Positions 1 to 8,580 are shown, counted from the first letter of the stretch. The stretch is DNA of 47,943 bases from Rhizobacter koreensis (GCF_013366375.1 NZ_JABWMJ010000018.1:1-47943); one strand, 5' to 3'. A program made the numbers and translations. The notes: generated by a model from the letters alone, not told the origin.

Positions 1-63
1 AGCCTGCTTGAGGAACCCGATGATCTGTTCCTCGCTGTACTTGCTCTTCCTCATGCCCGCCAT
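1..63 (-). CDS. IS3-family transposase OrfA, N-terminal fragment
   Basis: The minus strand reads MAGMRKSKYSEEQIIGFLKQ and then runs off the window. The KYSEEQIIGFLK stretch is the start of the helix-turn-helix OrfA protein of IS407-group IS3 elements, which binds the element ends. An AGGAGA ribosome-binding site lies just upstream of the ATG at 61-63; a second in-frame ATG three codons later is also usable. OrfB, the DDE catalytic part, would lie outside the window to the left. Confidence 0.85.
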   Translation of the reverse strand, partial: MAGMRKSKYSEEQIIGFLKQA

Positions 64-122
64 TCTCCTGATGAGCGGACTTCCCTTCTATTACCTTGGT
101 ACGGCTGGAGGGGGGCAGGTCA
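1..122 (-). mobile_element. IS3-family element, 5' end (continues beyond the window)
   Basis: Read on the minus strand, the element begins at 122 with TGACCTGCCCCCCTCC, the terminal inverted repeat typical of IS407-like IS3 elements. The OrfA start codon follows 59 bases inside. Only this terminus and the first codons of OrfA are in the window. A related end lies at 47821. The bases just outside (123-126, GTAG) do not match those outside the other end (47817-47820, CACT), so no target duplication links the two. Confidence 0.8.
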
Positions 123-707
123 GTAGGACCAGTTCATAGCGCGATTTTCGGATCGCTCCCCAGAGGTCAAGACGCGCCAAGCCGCGCTCTCCAGCCAATT
201 GTGCAGCGGCCGGCGGCTTCGGACTCTGGCGCACCACTCGTTGTCGCCCAACGCTCCTGACGACACTTCTCGTTCGTTGCTGCAAACAGGCAACGTTAGG
301 CTAGTGTCAGCTGTCGGGCTGCCCAACCCAGCCTCCGAGTTTCCGCTGTGGGTCGGCCGCGTGAGTCCGCCGGCCGGAGGAGCGGACATTCGAGCCACGG
401 CCCTGGTAAGACGGCGCTTGCCGCCCTTTGAGCGTCAGCTACACCGCCTGGAGCGGCCGTTGCGCGGCAACTGCCCGGTGCGCCTGAATGACGGTTGTGC
501 TGCTGAGACCGGGCATCCGAGGGTCGAAGGCGACGGACCGCTCCCGCTGCAGAGCGGAGCTACAGCCATGCGCACCACATCGACGCCCGCGAGTCACAGG
601 CGCGCGTATGACCTGCCACGCAGAGGCACCGAACGTTCCCGCCGCGTACCGGCTCCGCGGCGGGGTCCTGGCGGCAAGCGTCACGCGTCGGTTCATCGCT
701 CGAGCCG
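123..707. other. gene-poor stretch after the IS3 end
   Basis: Apart from the attC-like palindrome I see no credible gene here. The open frames on both strands are rich in Arg, Pro and Ser, as expected of non-coding GC-rich DNA, and none has a recognisable motif or a convincing ribosome-binding site. Confidence 0.5.
246..301. repeat. attC-like imperfect palindrome (candidate integron recombination site)
   Basis: The plus strand has GCCCAACG at 246 and CGTTAGGC ending at 301, 56 bp in all. These fit the attC consensus ends RYYYAAC and GTTRRRY in either orientation. The arms continue to pair imperfectly (GCTCCTG against CAGGCAAC) with one unpaired base, as in the extrahelical bases of attC sites. 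No integrase and no second site was seen nearby, and the closest gene ends about 400 bp away, so chance remains possible. Confidence 0.35.
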
Positions 708-1820
708 TCAACCCCCGGTATGCTCATTGGCAGGTGGCTTTGCCGGGTGCAGCCAACGGCCGCTGTTCGCTGCCGTCCGTTGCCGAGCGGCCCGGGCGTG
801 CAGAGCTTCGCTAAACCGTTCGAACGATGCGTCCGAGTCGAACTGGCCAACTTCGATGGCAGTCGGCCCGCCAGCGTGATCGACCCAGAGAACGCGCTGC
901 CCCAACAGCAGCCCGGGGCGCAACTGATCGATTAGCTGGTAGTGGATGCGTGCCTCACTGCCGAGTACCGGGATGGGTGGGGGCGGCACGATCAGCCATT
1001 GATCGGTGAGGACCACGCGCCTGCTGGTGTGGCGCCCCCAGAGCAGCTGGCAAACGCCGGCGCAGGCGCACAGTAGCAGGAAGGCGGCCAACCCGTAAAA
1101 GAAGAAGCGTGAGAACCGACCCTGGGTTAGCGACGGGTACCCCGCCACGACGGCGGCGACGAGACCGCAAGCAAGGCTCCCGAGGGTCAGCTTTGCGACT
1201 TCGCGAGGCCGCGCACGATAGGCAAACTCGAGATCGGCAGCCGTTGGCACCGCGATCGCGCCTGCCGGCTGGGGCGGCTCGTACAGCGGATGAGGGGCAC
1301 CACGGGCTGCCCAGTCGTCGAACGACGGGTGCCCCACCACCCGCATCCAGTCGATCTCGCGCCATCGCTCCTCAAAGAAGCTGCGCATCTCGCTATCAGG
1401 GAAAAGCGCCAGCTCGCGGGCTCGCTGCAAGCAGCGAACTTCGGCGAGGTTGAGGTCGGGATCTCCCGGGCGGCTCGTCAGGCTTGCAACTCGCGGGAAC
1501 AGCGTGACGTCTGCCCGCCGTGCCGACTCACCTGTCGGGCTGGCGCCTGCCGTGCCCGCGTGCACCTGCATCTCGAGCCGGCTCGAGTCGACACCTTGAT
1601 CCACCATGTACAGTCGGACCGACTCCATGCGTTGCGCCGCCGCCCCCCGATCTCGCGGATCGTGAGGGTCTTCGTAGGTGTCAATGGCAACCCTGTGCGC
1701 GGGGATCATCCGAGCGCGCCAGGGCGCCTGGCTAATTGATCCCATCGCGGGTAGGTCACCCATACAGGAACTGCCGGCATTGAAGTAGAGCCCGAAGGAA
1801 TAGATCTTGGTGTTCTTCAT
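708..1820 (-). CDS. OmpA-like domain fused to a membrane-bound PH-like domain, unknown function
   Basis: 370 residues. Residues 5-105 look like an OmpA-type peptidoglycan-binding fold: an opening strand (SFGLYFNAGSS), then DRGAAAQRMESVRLYMVDQG and SARRADVTLFP, matching the usual A..R...V...L...G and RRADV pattern. Two hydrophobic segments follow at about residues 212-228 and 238-262. The last ~90 residues (RRVVLTDQWLIVPPPP through FERFSEALHARA) resemble a bacterial PH-like domain. OmpA modules normally sit outside the inner membrane and PH-like modules inside, so the order is unusual. No good ribosome-binding site precedes this ATG, and the frame stays open upstream without another start, so the N-terminus may be incomplete. 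Confidence 0.6.
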   Translation of the reverse strand: MKNTKIYSFGLYFNAGSSCMGDLPAMGSISQAPWRARMIPAHRVAIDTYEDPHDPRDRGAAAQRMESVRLYMVDQGVDSSRLEMQVHAGTAGASPTGESARRADVTLFPRVASLTSRPGDPDLNLAEVRCLQRARELALFPDSEMRSFFEERWREIDWMRVVGHPSFDDWAARGAPHPLYEPPQPAGAIAVPTAADLEFAYRARPREVAKLTLGSLACGLVAAVVAGYPSLTQGRFSRFFFYGLAAFLLLCACAGVCQLLWGRHTSRRVVLTDQWLIVPPPPIPVLGSEARIHYQLIDQLRPGLLLGQRVLWVDHAGGPTAIEVGQFDSDASFERFSEALHARAARQRTAANSGRWLHPAKPPANEHTGG

Positions 1821-1952
1821 GCCCGTCGCCAGTGCTGCTAGCGCTGCTGCAGGGTTTGGGCTGGCATCGTAGAACGATGAAACACGCCCGCCGCTTCTGG
1901 CCAGCTTGCGTTGGCAGCGGAGCGCCCCACCGGGAGGGACGGAACCACGGGT

Positions 1953-2299
1953 TCAGACTGGGTCTGCGACTTTCGCTCGCGGTCCGTGAATGTCGCTGGC
2001 CGCCGCAACGGTCACGGGATGGGGGAACGAGTGGCTGGCTCGTCCACGTCTTGAACCTGTCGCGCAAGGCTGCTGAGCGGCGATCTTTGTAGCAAAGCCG
2101 CACGGGGCTCTCACCGCGGCCACATTACGAGGAACCCGCGGGTCAACGCCTCCATACTGTCCGTGTAGACGAGCCAGCGACCCCACAGCCACGATGAGCA
2201 CTGCAGCAAGCACCAGGACGACACTGCTGCGATACGCGGGCGGGTTCCCCTGGAGCGTGCGGACCCGGTTCCGCGCGCCTGATCGTCTACGGTGTGCAT
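1953..2299 (-). pseudogene. small membrane protein B, copy 1, frameshifted
   Basis: An ATG at 2299 (ATGCACACC) follows 11 bases after gene A. It matches the start of intact copy 2 at 43949. Copy 2 has 21 bases between its ATG and a shared GGCGCG; copy 1 has 20. From there a different frame carries the homologous protein: SGARNRVRTLQGNPPAY against SGARDGWRRLRANHP, then a hydrophobic VVLVLAAVLIVAV helix. That frame runs to 1953 without a start codon of its own before a GTG at 2213. I read this as a one-base deletion, or a sequencing error, in a short second gene. Its true 3' end is uncertain. Confidence 0.45.
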
Positions 2300-2310
2300 G
2301 GCGGGACCCT

Positions 2311-2439
2311 TTACCCAGCTTCGATCAGGACCGCTGTACTCGCCGCGGCAATTACGAGCACCAGGGCGAGGAGCAGGCTGCTCCACCAGGGGGCGTCTTC
2401 GGTGTCCTGGTGCATCTGGAACGGATTGAGCGAGGCCAT
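2311..2439 (-). CDS. 42-residue single-pass membrane protein A, copy 1
   Basis: The protein starts MASLNPFQMHQDTEDAPWW and ends in one hydrophobic helix (SLLLALVLVIAAASTAVL) plus EAG. It is the same length as the copy at 43963-44091, and 27 of 42 positions are identical by my alignment, with many differences at third codon positions, which argues for selection on the protein. A TAG six codons upstream in frame fixes this ATG as the start. Shared features are a polar N-terminal half with PF, a His and DAP-W, and a C-terminal membrane segment. I do not recognise the family; toxin-like, regulatory or envelope small proteins are all possible. Confidence 0.65.
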   Translation of the reverse strand: MASLNPFQMHQDTEDAPWWSSLLLALVLVIAAASTAVLIEAG

Positions 2440-2490
2440 GGCGGCAGTCTGGGTCTATCGGGAAGAAGCATGCATCGTGCCGATGGGGGA
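2434..2490 (-). promoter_or_regulatory. conserved leader of small protein A, copy 1
   Basis: On the plus strand two 19-base blocks are identical to those at copy 2: GGCCATGGCGGCAGTCTGG (2434-2452, covering the start codon) and GCATCGTGCCGATGGGGGA (2472-2490). They are 19 bases apart here and 18 at copy 2, and the spacer is diverged. Conserved blocks with a free spacer suggest a promoter, protein-binding site or structured leader. Confidence 0.5.
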
Positions 2491-2909
2491 CAAACCAAGC
2501 CCTCGACGTGGCGCCGGGCCGTCTTGGCATCCTCGTCACCTGAGGCCGCCCGGGGATCACCTTCGGAAAGCGTGAGGTCACGGCACCGATCCGAATGAAC
2601 CGCAGCCGCTGCACCAGCGCCATCGATGCTCACGAGGTGAGCAACCGTAGGTGACCTCTGACACACGCGCCGACGCCAGGGGCTATCGCGAACGAAGGGT
2701 AGGTTCTCGCGAGCGCGGGGTAGACCGGAGGACGCGTGAAATCCCCGGCTATCCTCGCCGTGCACTGCGAGAAGGAGGCCGAGATCGCGCTCATGGCCTC
2801 CAGCGATGCTCTTGGAGCGCCAGCTAAACATGCTGCAGGGGTGTGGCGGCGCTCCCCCAGGAACACAATGCTTGGGCCGAGGCCGTAGGGGCAAGCAGGC
2901 ACTGAGCTC
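2491..2909. other. no gene seen
   Basis: I find no convincing gene between the small-protein leader and the exported protein at 2910. The open minus-strand frames through here lack recognisable motifs and overlap the 5' end of the next gene. The promoters of two divergent genes should lie in this stretch. Confidence 0.5.
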
Positions 2910-4241
2910 ATGAGACCTCCCGCTCGATCTCTTGTGGCGCTTGCATCGCTCGCGGGTGTCGTCCTCGTGGCCGTAATGTTCACCCGTCCGCATGTCGACC
3001 CACGCGGGCTCGTACAGCCGTCTGTGCCCTCGGCAGCCTCACCGCCGCAGCGTGCGGCTCCCGCTGTCGCAAAGCTCGTCGCGCGATCCGCCACGAGCAC
3101 CAGTCCTGGCCCTGGCTTGGCTGATCACGGGCGTGTCAACGTCTGCGGCATCGGCATGGTGGCGCGCCAGGAACTTGGCAAGCCGGAGTTCCTAGCCTCG
3201 CTCACTCGGCCCGAGTTGGCGCTAGAGCGTCACGTGCTTGGAGCCCTCTCGGAGAGTCGAGACGAGAAGGTGCGTGCAGCCGGCCTGTTCCTAGAAATGT
3301 ATGCTGCCATCGGCCGGCTTGCCGAACCGTTTCTCGAGCGCGGGCGAGCCTGCGCAGGGGACGCCGTGTGTGAAGACCAGGCTTCACGTGAACACGATGC
3401 TGCCGTCCACGCCGCTGCGGCGCCTCCGCGGGACGCGTTGGCTCGCCAGGCCGCAGCGACTCGTGATCCTGCCGTTTACGCCATCGGATACGCGGCCTGT
3501 CGCAGTGGCTTTGGCGGGCCCGGGGGTGCATGCCAACTCGTCAGCGCCGACCAATGGGCGCGCATGGATCCAGGTAACGCTGTACCGTGGCTGCACGTGG
3601 CGGGCGCTGCTGCGCGCAAGGACCTGCAGACGCAAGCCGAGGCGGTGCACAGGGCGGCCTCTGCGCAGGCATATCGTGCCTACACCGATGAAATCGTTGG
3701 CTGGATCGCGCCGCTTCTGCCGGCGGATCTAACGCCGCTTGAACGCCACAGCACGTTGGAGACCATCGCCATGGTCGCAAACTCGACAACGTTTCCGTTT
3801 TCACCCTTCGGTTTTTGCAGCAAGGCGGACGTGGCTGACGTCAACCGGCGGCAGGCGTGCGAGGCTCTTGGCTCGATGCTCCTGTCGAAGGGAACCAACC
3901 TTGTGACGCAGATCGTTGGAGCGGGTGTCCTGCAGCAGGCCGGACGACCTGCCGAGGAGATTGCTGCAATAAAGGAGGAGGCGACGGCCTTGCAGCAACT
4001 TGCTGCCGACGTGTTCACGCAGCAGACCCTCGCCTGCGAGAGCTTGCGGGATTCGGAAGCCATGCTAGTGCGTGGCGCAAGACTCGGAGAGCTCGAGAAC
4101 TTGCGTCAACGCTTTGCGGCTTCCGGCATGACCGCCAGGGCCTACCTCGCGGCGACGCGCGCCTCTGGGGCGGGCCAAGGCACGGAAGGGGCGTTTACGC
4201 CCTTGCCGTCCCCAGCAGCTGCTACACCCTCGCTTAGATAG
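2910..4241 (+). CDS. exported or membrane-anchored protein of unknown function
   Basis: 443 residues. A short basic N-terminus and hydrophobic segment (LVALASLAGVVLVAVMF) suggest a signal anchor. A Pro/Ala/Ser-rich linker to about residue 70 leads to a largely helical, Ala-rich, Cys-containing body (VCGIGM, GRACAGDAVCED, AACRSGFGGPGGACQL, GFCSKADV), where paired cysteines fit an oxidising periplasm. The stretch MDPGNAVPWLHVAGAAARKD resembles helical-repeat hypothetical proteins of Gram-negatives. The last ~25 residues are low-complexity. No catalytic motif was recognised. Confidence 0.65.
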   Translation: MRPPARSLVALASLAGVVLVAVMFTRPHVDPRGLVQPSVPSAASPPQRAAPAVAKLVARSATSTSPGPGLADHGRVNVCGIGMVARQELGKPEFLASLTRPELALERHVLGALSESRDEKVRAAGLFLEMYAAIGRLAEPFLERGRACAGDAVCEDQASREHDAAVHAAAAPPRDALARQAAATRDPAVYAIGYAACRSGFGGPGGACQLVSADQWARMDPGNAVPWLHVAGAAARKDLQTQAEAVHRAASAQAYRAYTDEIVGWIAPLLPADLTPLERHSTLETIAMVANSTTFPFSPFGFCSKADVADVNRRQACEALGSMLLSKGTNLVTQIVGAGVLQQAGRPAEEIAAIKEEATALQQLAADVFTQQTLACESLRDSEAMLVRGARLGELENLRQRFAASGMTARAYLAATRASGAGQGTEGAFTPLPSPAAATPSLR

Positions 4242-4678
4242 CCCGTGGGCCGCTGCGGACCGACGGCTCAAGACTGGACCCAGTCACTCGCGCTTGCGGC
4301 CCGAACGGCGGCTGCGCTCGCAACCGGTCGCTCGATCACCGCGGCCTCGGTCGACCGCTACATGTCTCATAGCCGACGTTCAACGGCGGCCGAGCCCATC
4401 AAGGCAGCCGGTCGTAGTTAGTCTTGATCGCCAGCGGCAGCTTTGACCAGGCGGGGAGACGGCCGCCGACCCGGAGCCGAAATCCACCGGGCTGATCCCA
4501 CGACCCCGAAGCTGCCGGTCGGACGCCCTCGCATTCATCGAAGGTCTGCAACTCCATCCCGCCTCGTCAAGTCCACAAGGGGTCGACGGCATCGGGAGAC
4601 AGCTGCCGCGTCGCCTTGTTCAATTCCCCCGGACACTCCAGAATCGCCCGTCACGCAACATGGTGGGGGGAATCGACA
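4242..4678. other. no gene seen
   Basis: A 437-bp gap between two plus-strand genes. Open frames here are short, Arg-rich and without recognisable motifs. No clear terminator hairpin or promoter could be picked out by eye. Confidence 0.5.
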
Positions 4679-5650
4679 GTGGCTGAGCAAACTTCCCGCG
4701 TCTACGAGTTTCCCGCTCGACCTTCCACTTCGGAGCAAGTTGCAGTCGCCACGGGAAGCTCGGTAGGCGCCGGCGGTCTGGGGGCGCTTGCCGCCTACTG
4801 GTGGGCTGTTCCTTTGGCAGTGGGCAGAGAGCAGCTGGTAACGGTCGTGTCCGTCATCGCCATCGGTCTTACTGCAATGGTATTTGCTCTCTTCGCGGTC
4901 CGGCGAGCAACCGAAACGCAGCGCAGTCTAGAGGCCATCGCGCTGAAGACAGCCCAGCGAGCGGACGCATCCGACGCACTGGTATCGCGACTGGCTGGCT
5001 CGGTTCTGGGCAACCTCGTTCGTCCCGCGCTCGCCCCGAACTCCTTCGAGCTATACCTGCGGTACGACCGCCTCGGTGCCGCAAGACTGGGTGAGATCCT
5101 TCAGGCCATCGACGCGTTCTACCGAGCCGTGTTCCTACTCATGCAAGAGGAACTCGTAGAGACGGCCTCGAAAGAAGCGAACTCCGCCGGCCCCGTCGTT
5201 CCCGCAGAGGCGCTCATGAAGGCGCATCCGGAAGCTCAGCTGAACATCGAGTTCGCGCAAACCGGCGAGTCGATCAAGTTCGTCATGCGGACAGGGTGGA
5301 AGCCGACGATCGGCACTCGTGCGGGCGACGTCGAGGTCGGGCTTCCCAAGGGGGCACTGGCTGCGGGGCTGGCGGCATTGCTCTTGGGCGCGGTCATCGA
5401 TCGCGGCGTCGCTACATTCCAAGGCGTTCTGGCGATCGCCATTCAGCAGCAGACCCGCGAGCTAAACGAACTCAATATCGGAAAGTCAAGGATCGACATC
5501 GAGAAGGGCCTCCACGAGTTGCGCGAGCTGCAGCGAAAGGCGACTTCCCCGGGTTCGAGACAGGCCGCGGCGCTTCGAGGTGCCGAGGAAGGTTTGGACA
5601 AACTGATCAAGGCAACCGTAATGAGCGAAGTATCAAGGCGATCACCGTGA
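4679..5650 (+). CDS. membrane protein with coiled-coil C-terminus, unknown function
   Basis: 323 residues from a GTG start preceded by GGGGGGAA with good spacing; an ATG 21 codons upstream (4616) is in frame but less likely. There are two N-terminal membrane segments (GAGGLGALAAYWWAVPLAVG and VVSVIAIGLTAMVFALFAV), a soluble middle domain (SFELYLRYDRLGAARLGEIL, a LYLRYD strand), a hydrophobic patch (LAAGLAALLLGAVIDRGVA) and a charged helical tail with heptad-like spacing (QQQTRELNELNIGKSRIDIEKG). I recognise no enzyme motif. It may be an envelope or defence-type membrane protein, but nothing proves that. Confidence 0.6.
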   Translation: MAEQTSRVYEFPARPSTSEQVAVATGSSVGAGGLGALAAYWWAVPLAVGREQLVTVVSVIAIGLTAMVFALFAVRRATETQRSLEAIALKTAQRADASDALVSRLAGSVLGNLVRPALAPNSFELYLRYDRLGAARLGEILQAIDAFYRAVFLLMQEELVETASKEANSAGPVVPAEALMKAHPEAQLNIEFAQTGESIKFVMRTGWKPTIGTRAGDVEVGLPKGALAAGLAALLLGAVIDRGVATFQGVLAIAIQQQTRELNELNIGKSRIDIEKGLHELRELQRKATSPGSRQAAALRGAEEGLDKLIKATVMSEVSRRSP

Positions 5651-5855
5651 CCTCTGGACTCGTCAAATCCTGATTTCCGGGCGGCAACGCAAGGCACGCC
5701 TCAGACGCCGCTTGGCGCCCACCGAACCGATCAGCAGTCCCACCGAATCAATTGCAGGCAATCGGGAGTCGACGGCCAGCGCCAGGCCAGCCCCGTTAGA
5801 GTTTGTCGTCGCGAGCGCCGCTCCAGCGCTCCACCACCGGGCATGTCTTCGTCTA

Positions 5856-6703
5856 GGCTCCAAACCCAATCACCCACTTGAAGCCTGACGGCAAATCATG
5901 ATTCCGATGCGTCTTGATCGCGTTGGAGCCGGTGATGAGCAAGCTGTTTTGGCTGTCAGATGATCAATGGGCGGCAGTCGAGCCGCATCTGCCGAGGAAC
6001 CAGGCAGGCGCTCGGCGGGTCGATGATCGCCGGGTGATCTCGGGCATCATTCATGTGTTGAAGATCGGCTGTCGTTGGCAGGATTGCCCCGCCGAATACG
6101 GCCCGTCCACGACCGTCTACAACCGGTTCAATCGCTGGTCCCACAAACGGTTCTGGTTGAAGCTGCTGGAGGCGCTGGCCGATGCGGGCGCGGTCACTCG
6201 CAGCACCTCGATCGACTCGACCTACGTCAAGGCGCAACGCTCGGCCTTCGGCGGAAAAGGGGGGCCCGGACGCAGGGCATCGGCCCGTCGCGCGGTGGCC
6301 AAACGACCAAGGTTCACGCCCTCACCGACGTCGTCGGACGTCCCTTCGCCCTGATCCTGACACCAGGAAACGTCTCCGACATCACCGTCGCTCCGACCCT
6401 GCTCGCCCGCGCTCCCGACGCCCGCTACGTCCTTGCTGACAAAGGATATGACGCCGACGGTCTGCGACGTTCGCTGCGCCAGACCGGGGCCGTTCCCGTC
6501 ATCCCCGGCCGGGCCAATCGAAAGCGAGCCGTCATCTACGACAAGGCCCGATACAAAGAACGACACCGCGTCGAGAACGCCTTCTGCCGGATCAAGGACT
6601 ACCGCCGCGTCGCCACCCGCTACGACAAACTCGCGGCCAACTTCCTCTCCGGCGTCGCACTCGCCATCCTGGTCGCCTTCTGGCTATGAATGAGTCTGGA
6701 GCC
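5856..6703 (+). mobile_element. IS5-family (IS427-like) insertion sequence, apparently complete
   Basis: The ends are GGCTCCAAACCCAATC (5856) and, inverted, GGCTCCAGACTCATT (ending at 6703), imperfect inverted repeats flanked by TA on both sides (5854-5855, 6704-6705). This fits the 2-bp TA target duplication of the group. The 848-bp length is normal. The right flank runs straight into the end of another IS5-family remnant, so this copy seems to have inserted at the edge of an older one. Confidence 0.75.
5935..6689 (+). CDS. IS5-family transposase made by -1 frameshifting
   Basis: The first frame (5935-6354) gives MSKLFWLSDDQWAAVEPHLP, the DUF4096-type N-terminus of IS427-group transposases. 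The DDE part continues in the -1 frame to 6689, with TTKVHALTDVVGRPFAL, VLADKGYDADGLR and ERHRVENAFCRIKDYRRVAT. The frames join at AAAAGGGGGG (6255-6264), a plausible slippery run, as is usual for this group; a simple mutation cannot be excluded. Conserved Asp, Asp and Glu are present in the expected order, so the enzyme may be active. A GGAG site precedes the ATG. Confidence 0.75.
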
Positions 6704-6705
6704 TA

Positions 6706-7240
6706 GGCTTAGGACTCACTGATCACAGCCAGAAGAGCACGGTGGCGGCCAGTGCTAGTGCGGAGAAGCCGACGGTTGGCGGTCATATCGCGTTGCCACG
6801 CGGCGCCAGTCCTTCAGGCGGCCGAACATGATCTCGATGCGGTTACGCCGTTCGTACCGCGGCTTGTCGTATTTGACAGGCAGAGATCGGGATTTGCGGC
6901 CCGGAAGGCACGGTTTGATGCCCTTTTGCTCCAGCGCATCTCTGAACCAGTCAGCGTCATAGCCGCGGTCGGCGAGCATCCACTTGGCCTTGGGCAGATC
7001 GTCAAGCAAGGCAGCTGCACCGGTGTAATCGCTGATCTGGCCGGCCGTGATGAAGAAGCTTAAAGGGCGGCCGTTTGCATCAGTCGCGGCGTGCAGCTTC
7101 GTGTTGATGCCGCCCTTGGTCCGTCCAATCAGGGGCCCGAGATCCCTTTTTACCCCAAGGCTGGAAGGCGTGCGGCCGGCCTTGAGATAGGTTGCGTCGA
7201 TCATGTCGGCCTGCGGGTCGGCTTTCTGGTCTATAGGGCC
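6706..7240 (-). pseudogene. IS5-family transposase, C-terminal fragment with a frameshift
   Basis: The minus strand encodes DQKADPQADMIDATYLKAG, RTKGGINTKLHAATDANGRP, MLADRGYDADWFRDALEQKG and RNRIEIMFGRLKDWRRVAT, the catalytic half of an IS427-group transposase different from the one at 5935. Homology starts abruptly near 7240, so the N-terminal half is missing. Near 6785 one base appears lost: the expected end (TVGFSALALAATVLFWL) lies in another frame. The outer end (GGCTTAGGACTCACTG from 6706) abuts the TA of the neighbouring IS. Confidence 0.75.
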
Positions 7241-7270
7241 CCATGGCAGCCTGCCTGCCGACCGCCGGCA

Positions 7271-7298
7271 CCGGAGATGGCTCCACCGCCATCTCCGG
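7271..7298. repeat. perfect 11-bp hairpin at the end of the dehydrogenase segment
   Basis: CCGGAGATGGC and GCCATCTCCGG flank a six-base loop. It lies downstream of the dehydrogenase gene on the minus strand, but no T-run follows, so a factor-independent terminator is not clear. It may be an mRNA-end stem or part of the mobile-element junction. Confidence 0.45.
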
Positions 7299-7404
7299 CC
7301 TCCGGTTCCGCTTCGCTCCACCTCCGTCCGGACATGACGGCGACGAGCTTATTGTGCTAACAAACCGCTCGGTCCGCTCGGCGGGGGCAGATCAGATCCG
7401 CACG

Positions 7405-8580
7405 TCAGCCGTGCGGGCGCATAACCACCTTAATGACGCCTTCTTCCTTGTCCCGAAACTTGGCGTACATTTCCGGCGCGTCCTCGAGGCTTGCCGGGTG
7501 GGTAATCACGAAACTGGGATCGATTGCACCGGCTACGATCTTCTCCAGCAACGGCTTGGTGTAGCGCTGGACGTGGGTCTGACCGAGTTTGATCGTCAGT
7601 CCCTTGTTCATTGCCGCCCCGAGTGGGAGCTTGTCGGCCACGCCGACATATACGCCAGGGACGGACACCGTGCCTCCCTTGCGACAATTCATGATGGCTT
7701 GGCGCAGCACATGCACCCGATCAGTGGCGAGCATCAAGCTCGCCTTGACCTTGTCCATCACCGCGTCGGCCGCGCCGTGACCTGCCGCCTCGCAGCCGAC
7801 CGCATCGATGCAGCTGTCCGGGCCACGTCCCTTGGTCCGCGCCTGCAATTCGTCATAGACATCGGTCTCGGCGAAGTTGATCGTCTCGGCGCCGCCCGCC
7901 TCGGCCATGGCGAGCCGCTCGGGCACCTCGTCGATCGCGATCACCCGGCCCGCGCCCATCATCAGGGCCGATCGGATGGCGAACTGACCGACTGGGCCGC
8001 AACCCCAGATCGCGACGGTGTCGCCGGGCTCGATCTGTGCGTTCTCGGCGGCCATGTAGCCGGTCGGAAATATGTCGGATAGAAACAGCGCCTGCTCATC
8101 CGTAATGTTGTCGGGGATTTTGATCGGACCGAAGTCGGCCATCGGCACGCGCAGATATTCCGCCTGACCGCCGCAGTAGCCGCCCATCATGTGGCTGAAG
8201 CCGAACAACCCTGCGGGCGAATGGCCCATGGCCTTTGCTGCCATCTCGGCGTTCGGATTCGTCCGGTCGCAAGCTGCAAACAAGCCTTTCTTACAGAACC
8301 AGCAATCGCCGCAGCTGATCGTGAAGGGTACGACGACACGATCGCCGATCTTCAGGTTCGTCACTTCGGAACCGAGCGCCACGACCTCCCCCATATTCTC
8401 GTGGCCGAGGATATCACCTGCCTCCATCGTAGGCTGGTAACCATCGAGCAGGTGAAGGTCGGACCCGCAAATGGCGCATGCCGTGACCTTGATGATGGCA
8501 TCACGGGGGTGCTTGATCTCGGGATCCGCGACGGTGTCGACGCGAACGTCACCCTTACCGTGCCAACACAGTGCGCGCAT
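7405..8580 (-). CDS. zinc-dependent alcohol dehydrogenase (formaldehyde-dehydrogenase-like)
   Basis: 391 residues, the usual length of COG1063-type dehydrogenases, which oxidise alcohols, or hydrated aldehydes such as formaldehyde, with NAD(P). Catalytic zinc site: CAICGSDLHLLDG and GHENMGEVV. The structural-zinc lobe has CGDCWFCKKGLFAAC. Rossmann fold: VAIWGCGPVGQFAIRSA. The insertion after the cysteine lobe (SHMMGGYCGGQAEYLRVP) is typical of the glutathione-independent formaldehyde dehydrogenase branch. The start was chosen at 8580, where GGAGAG precedes the ATG, rather than the upstream 8592. It sits between two IS5 remnants and has less GC-extreme wording than its neighbours, so it looks like transferred cargo. 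Confidence 0.85.
   Translation of the reverse strand: MRALCWHGKGDVRVDTVADPEIKHPRDAIIKVTACAICGSDLHLLDGYQPTMEAGDILGHENMGEVVALGSEVTNLKIGDRVVVPFTISCGDCWFCKKGLFAACDRTNPNAEMAAKAMGHSPAGLFGFSHMMGGYCGGQAEYLRVPMADFGPIKIPDNITDEQALFLSDIFPTGYMAAENAQIEPGDTVAIWGCGPVGQFAIRSALMMGAGRVIAIDEVPERLAMAEAGGAETINFAETDVYDELQARTKGRGPDSCIDAVGCEAAGHGAADAVMDKVKASLMLATDRVHVLRQAIMNCRKGGTVSVPGVYVGVADKLPLGAAMNKGLTIKLGQTHVQRYTKPLLEKIVAGAIDPSFVITHPASLEDAPEMYAKFRDKEEGVIKVVMRPHG

Noticed and set aside
2111..2623. Minus-strand open frame over the first small-protein pair
   Set aside because: The conserved protein lies in a different frame (2311-2439); this frame is not conserved between the two copies.
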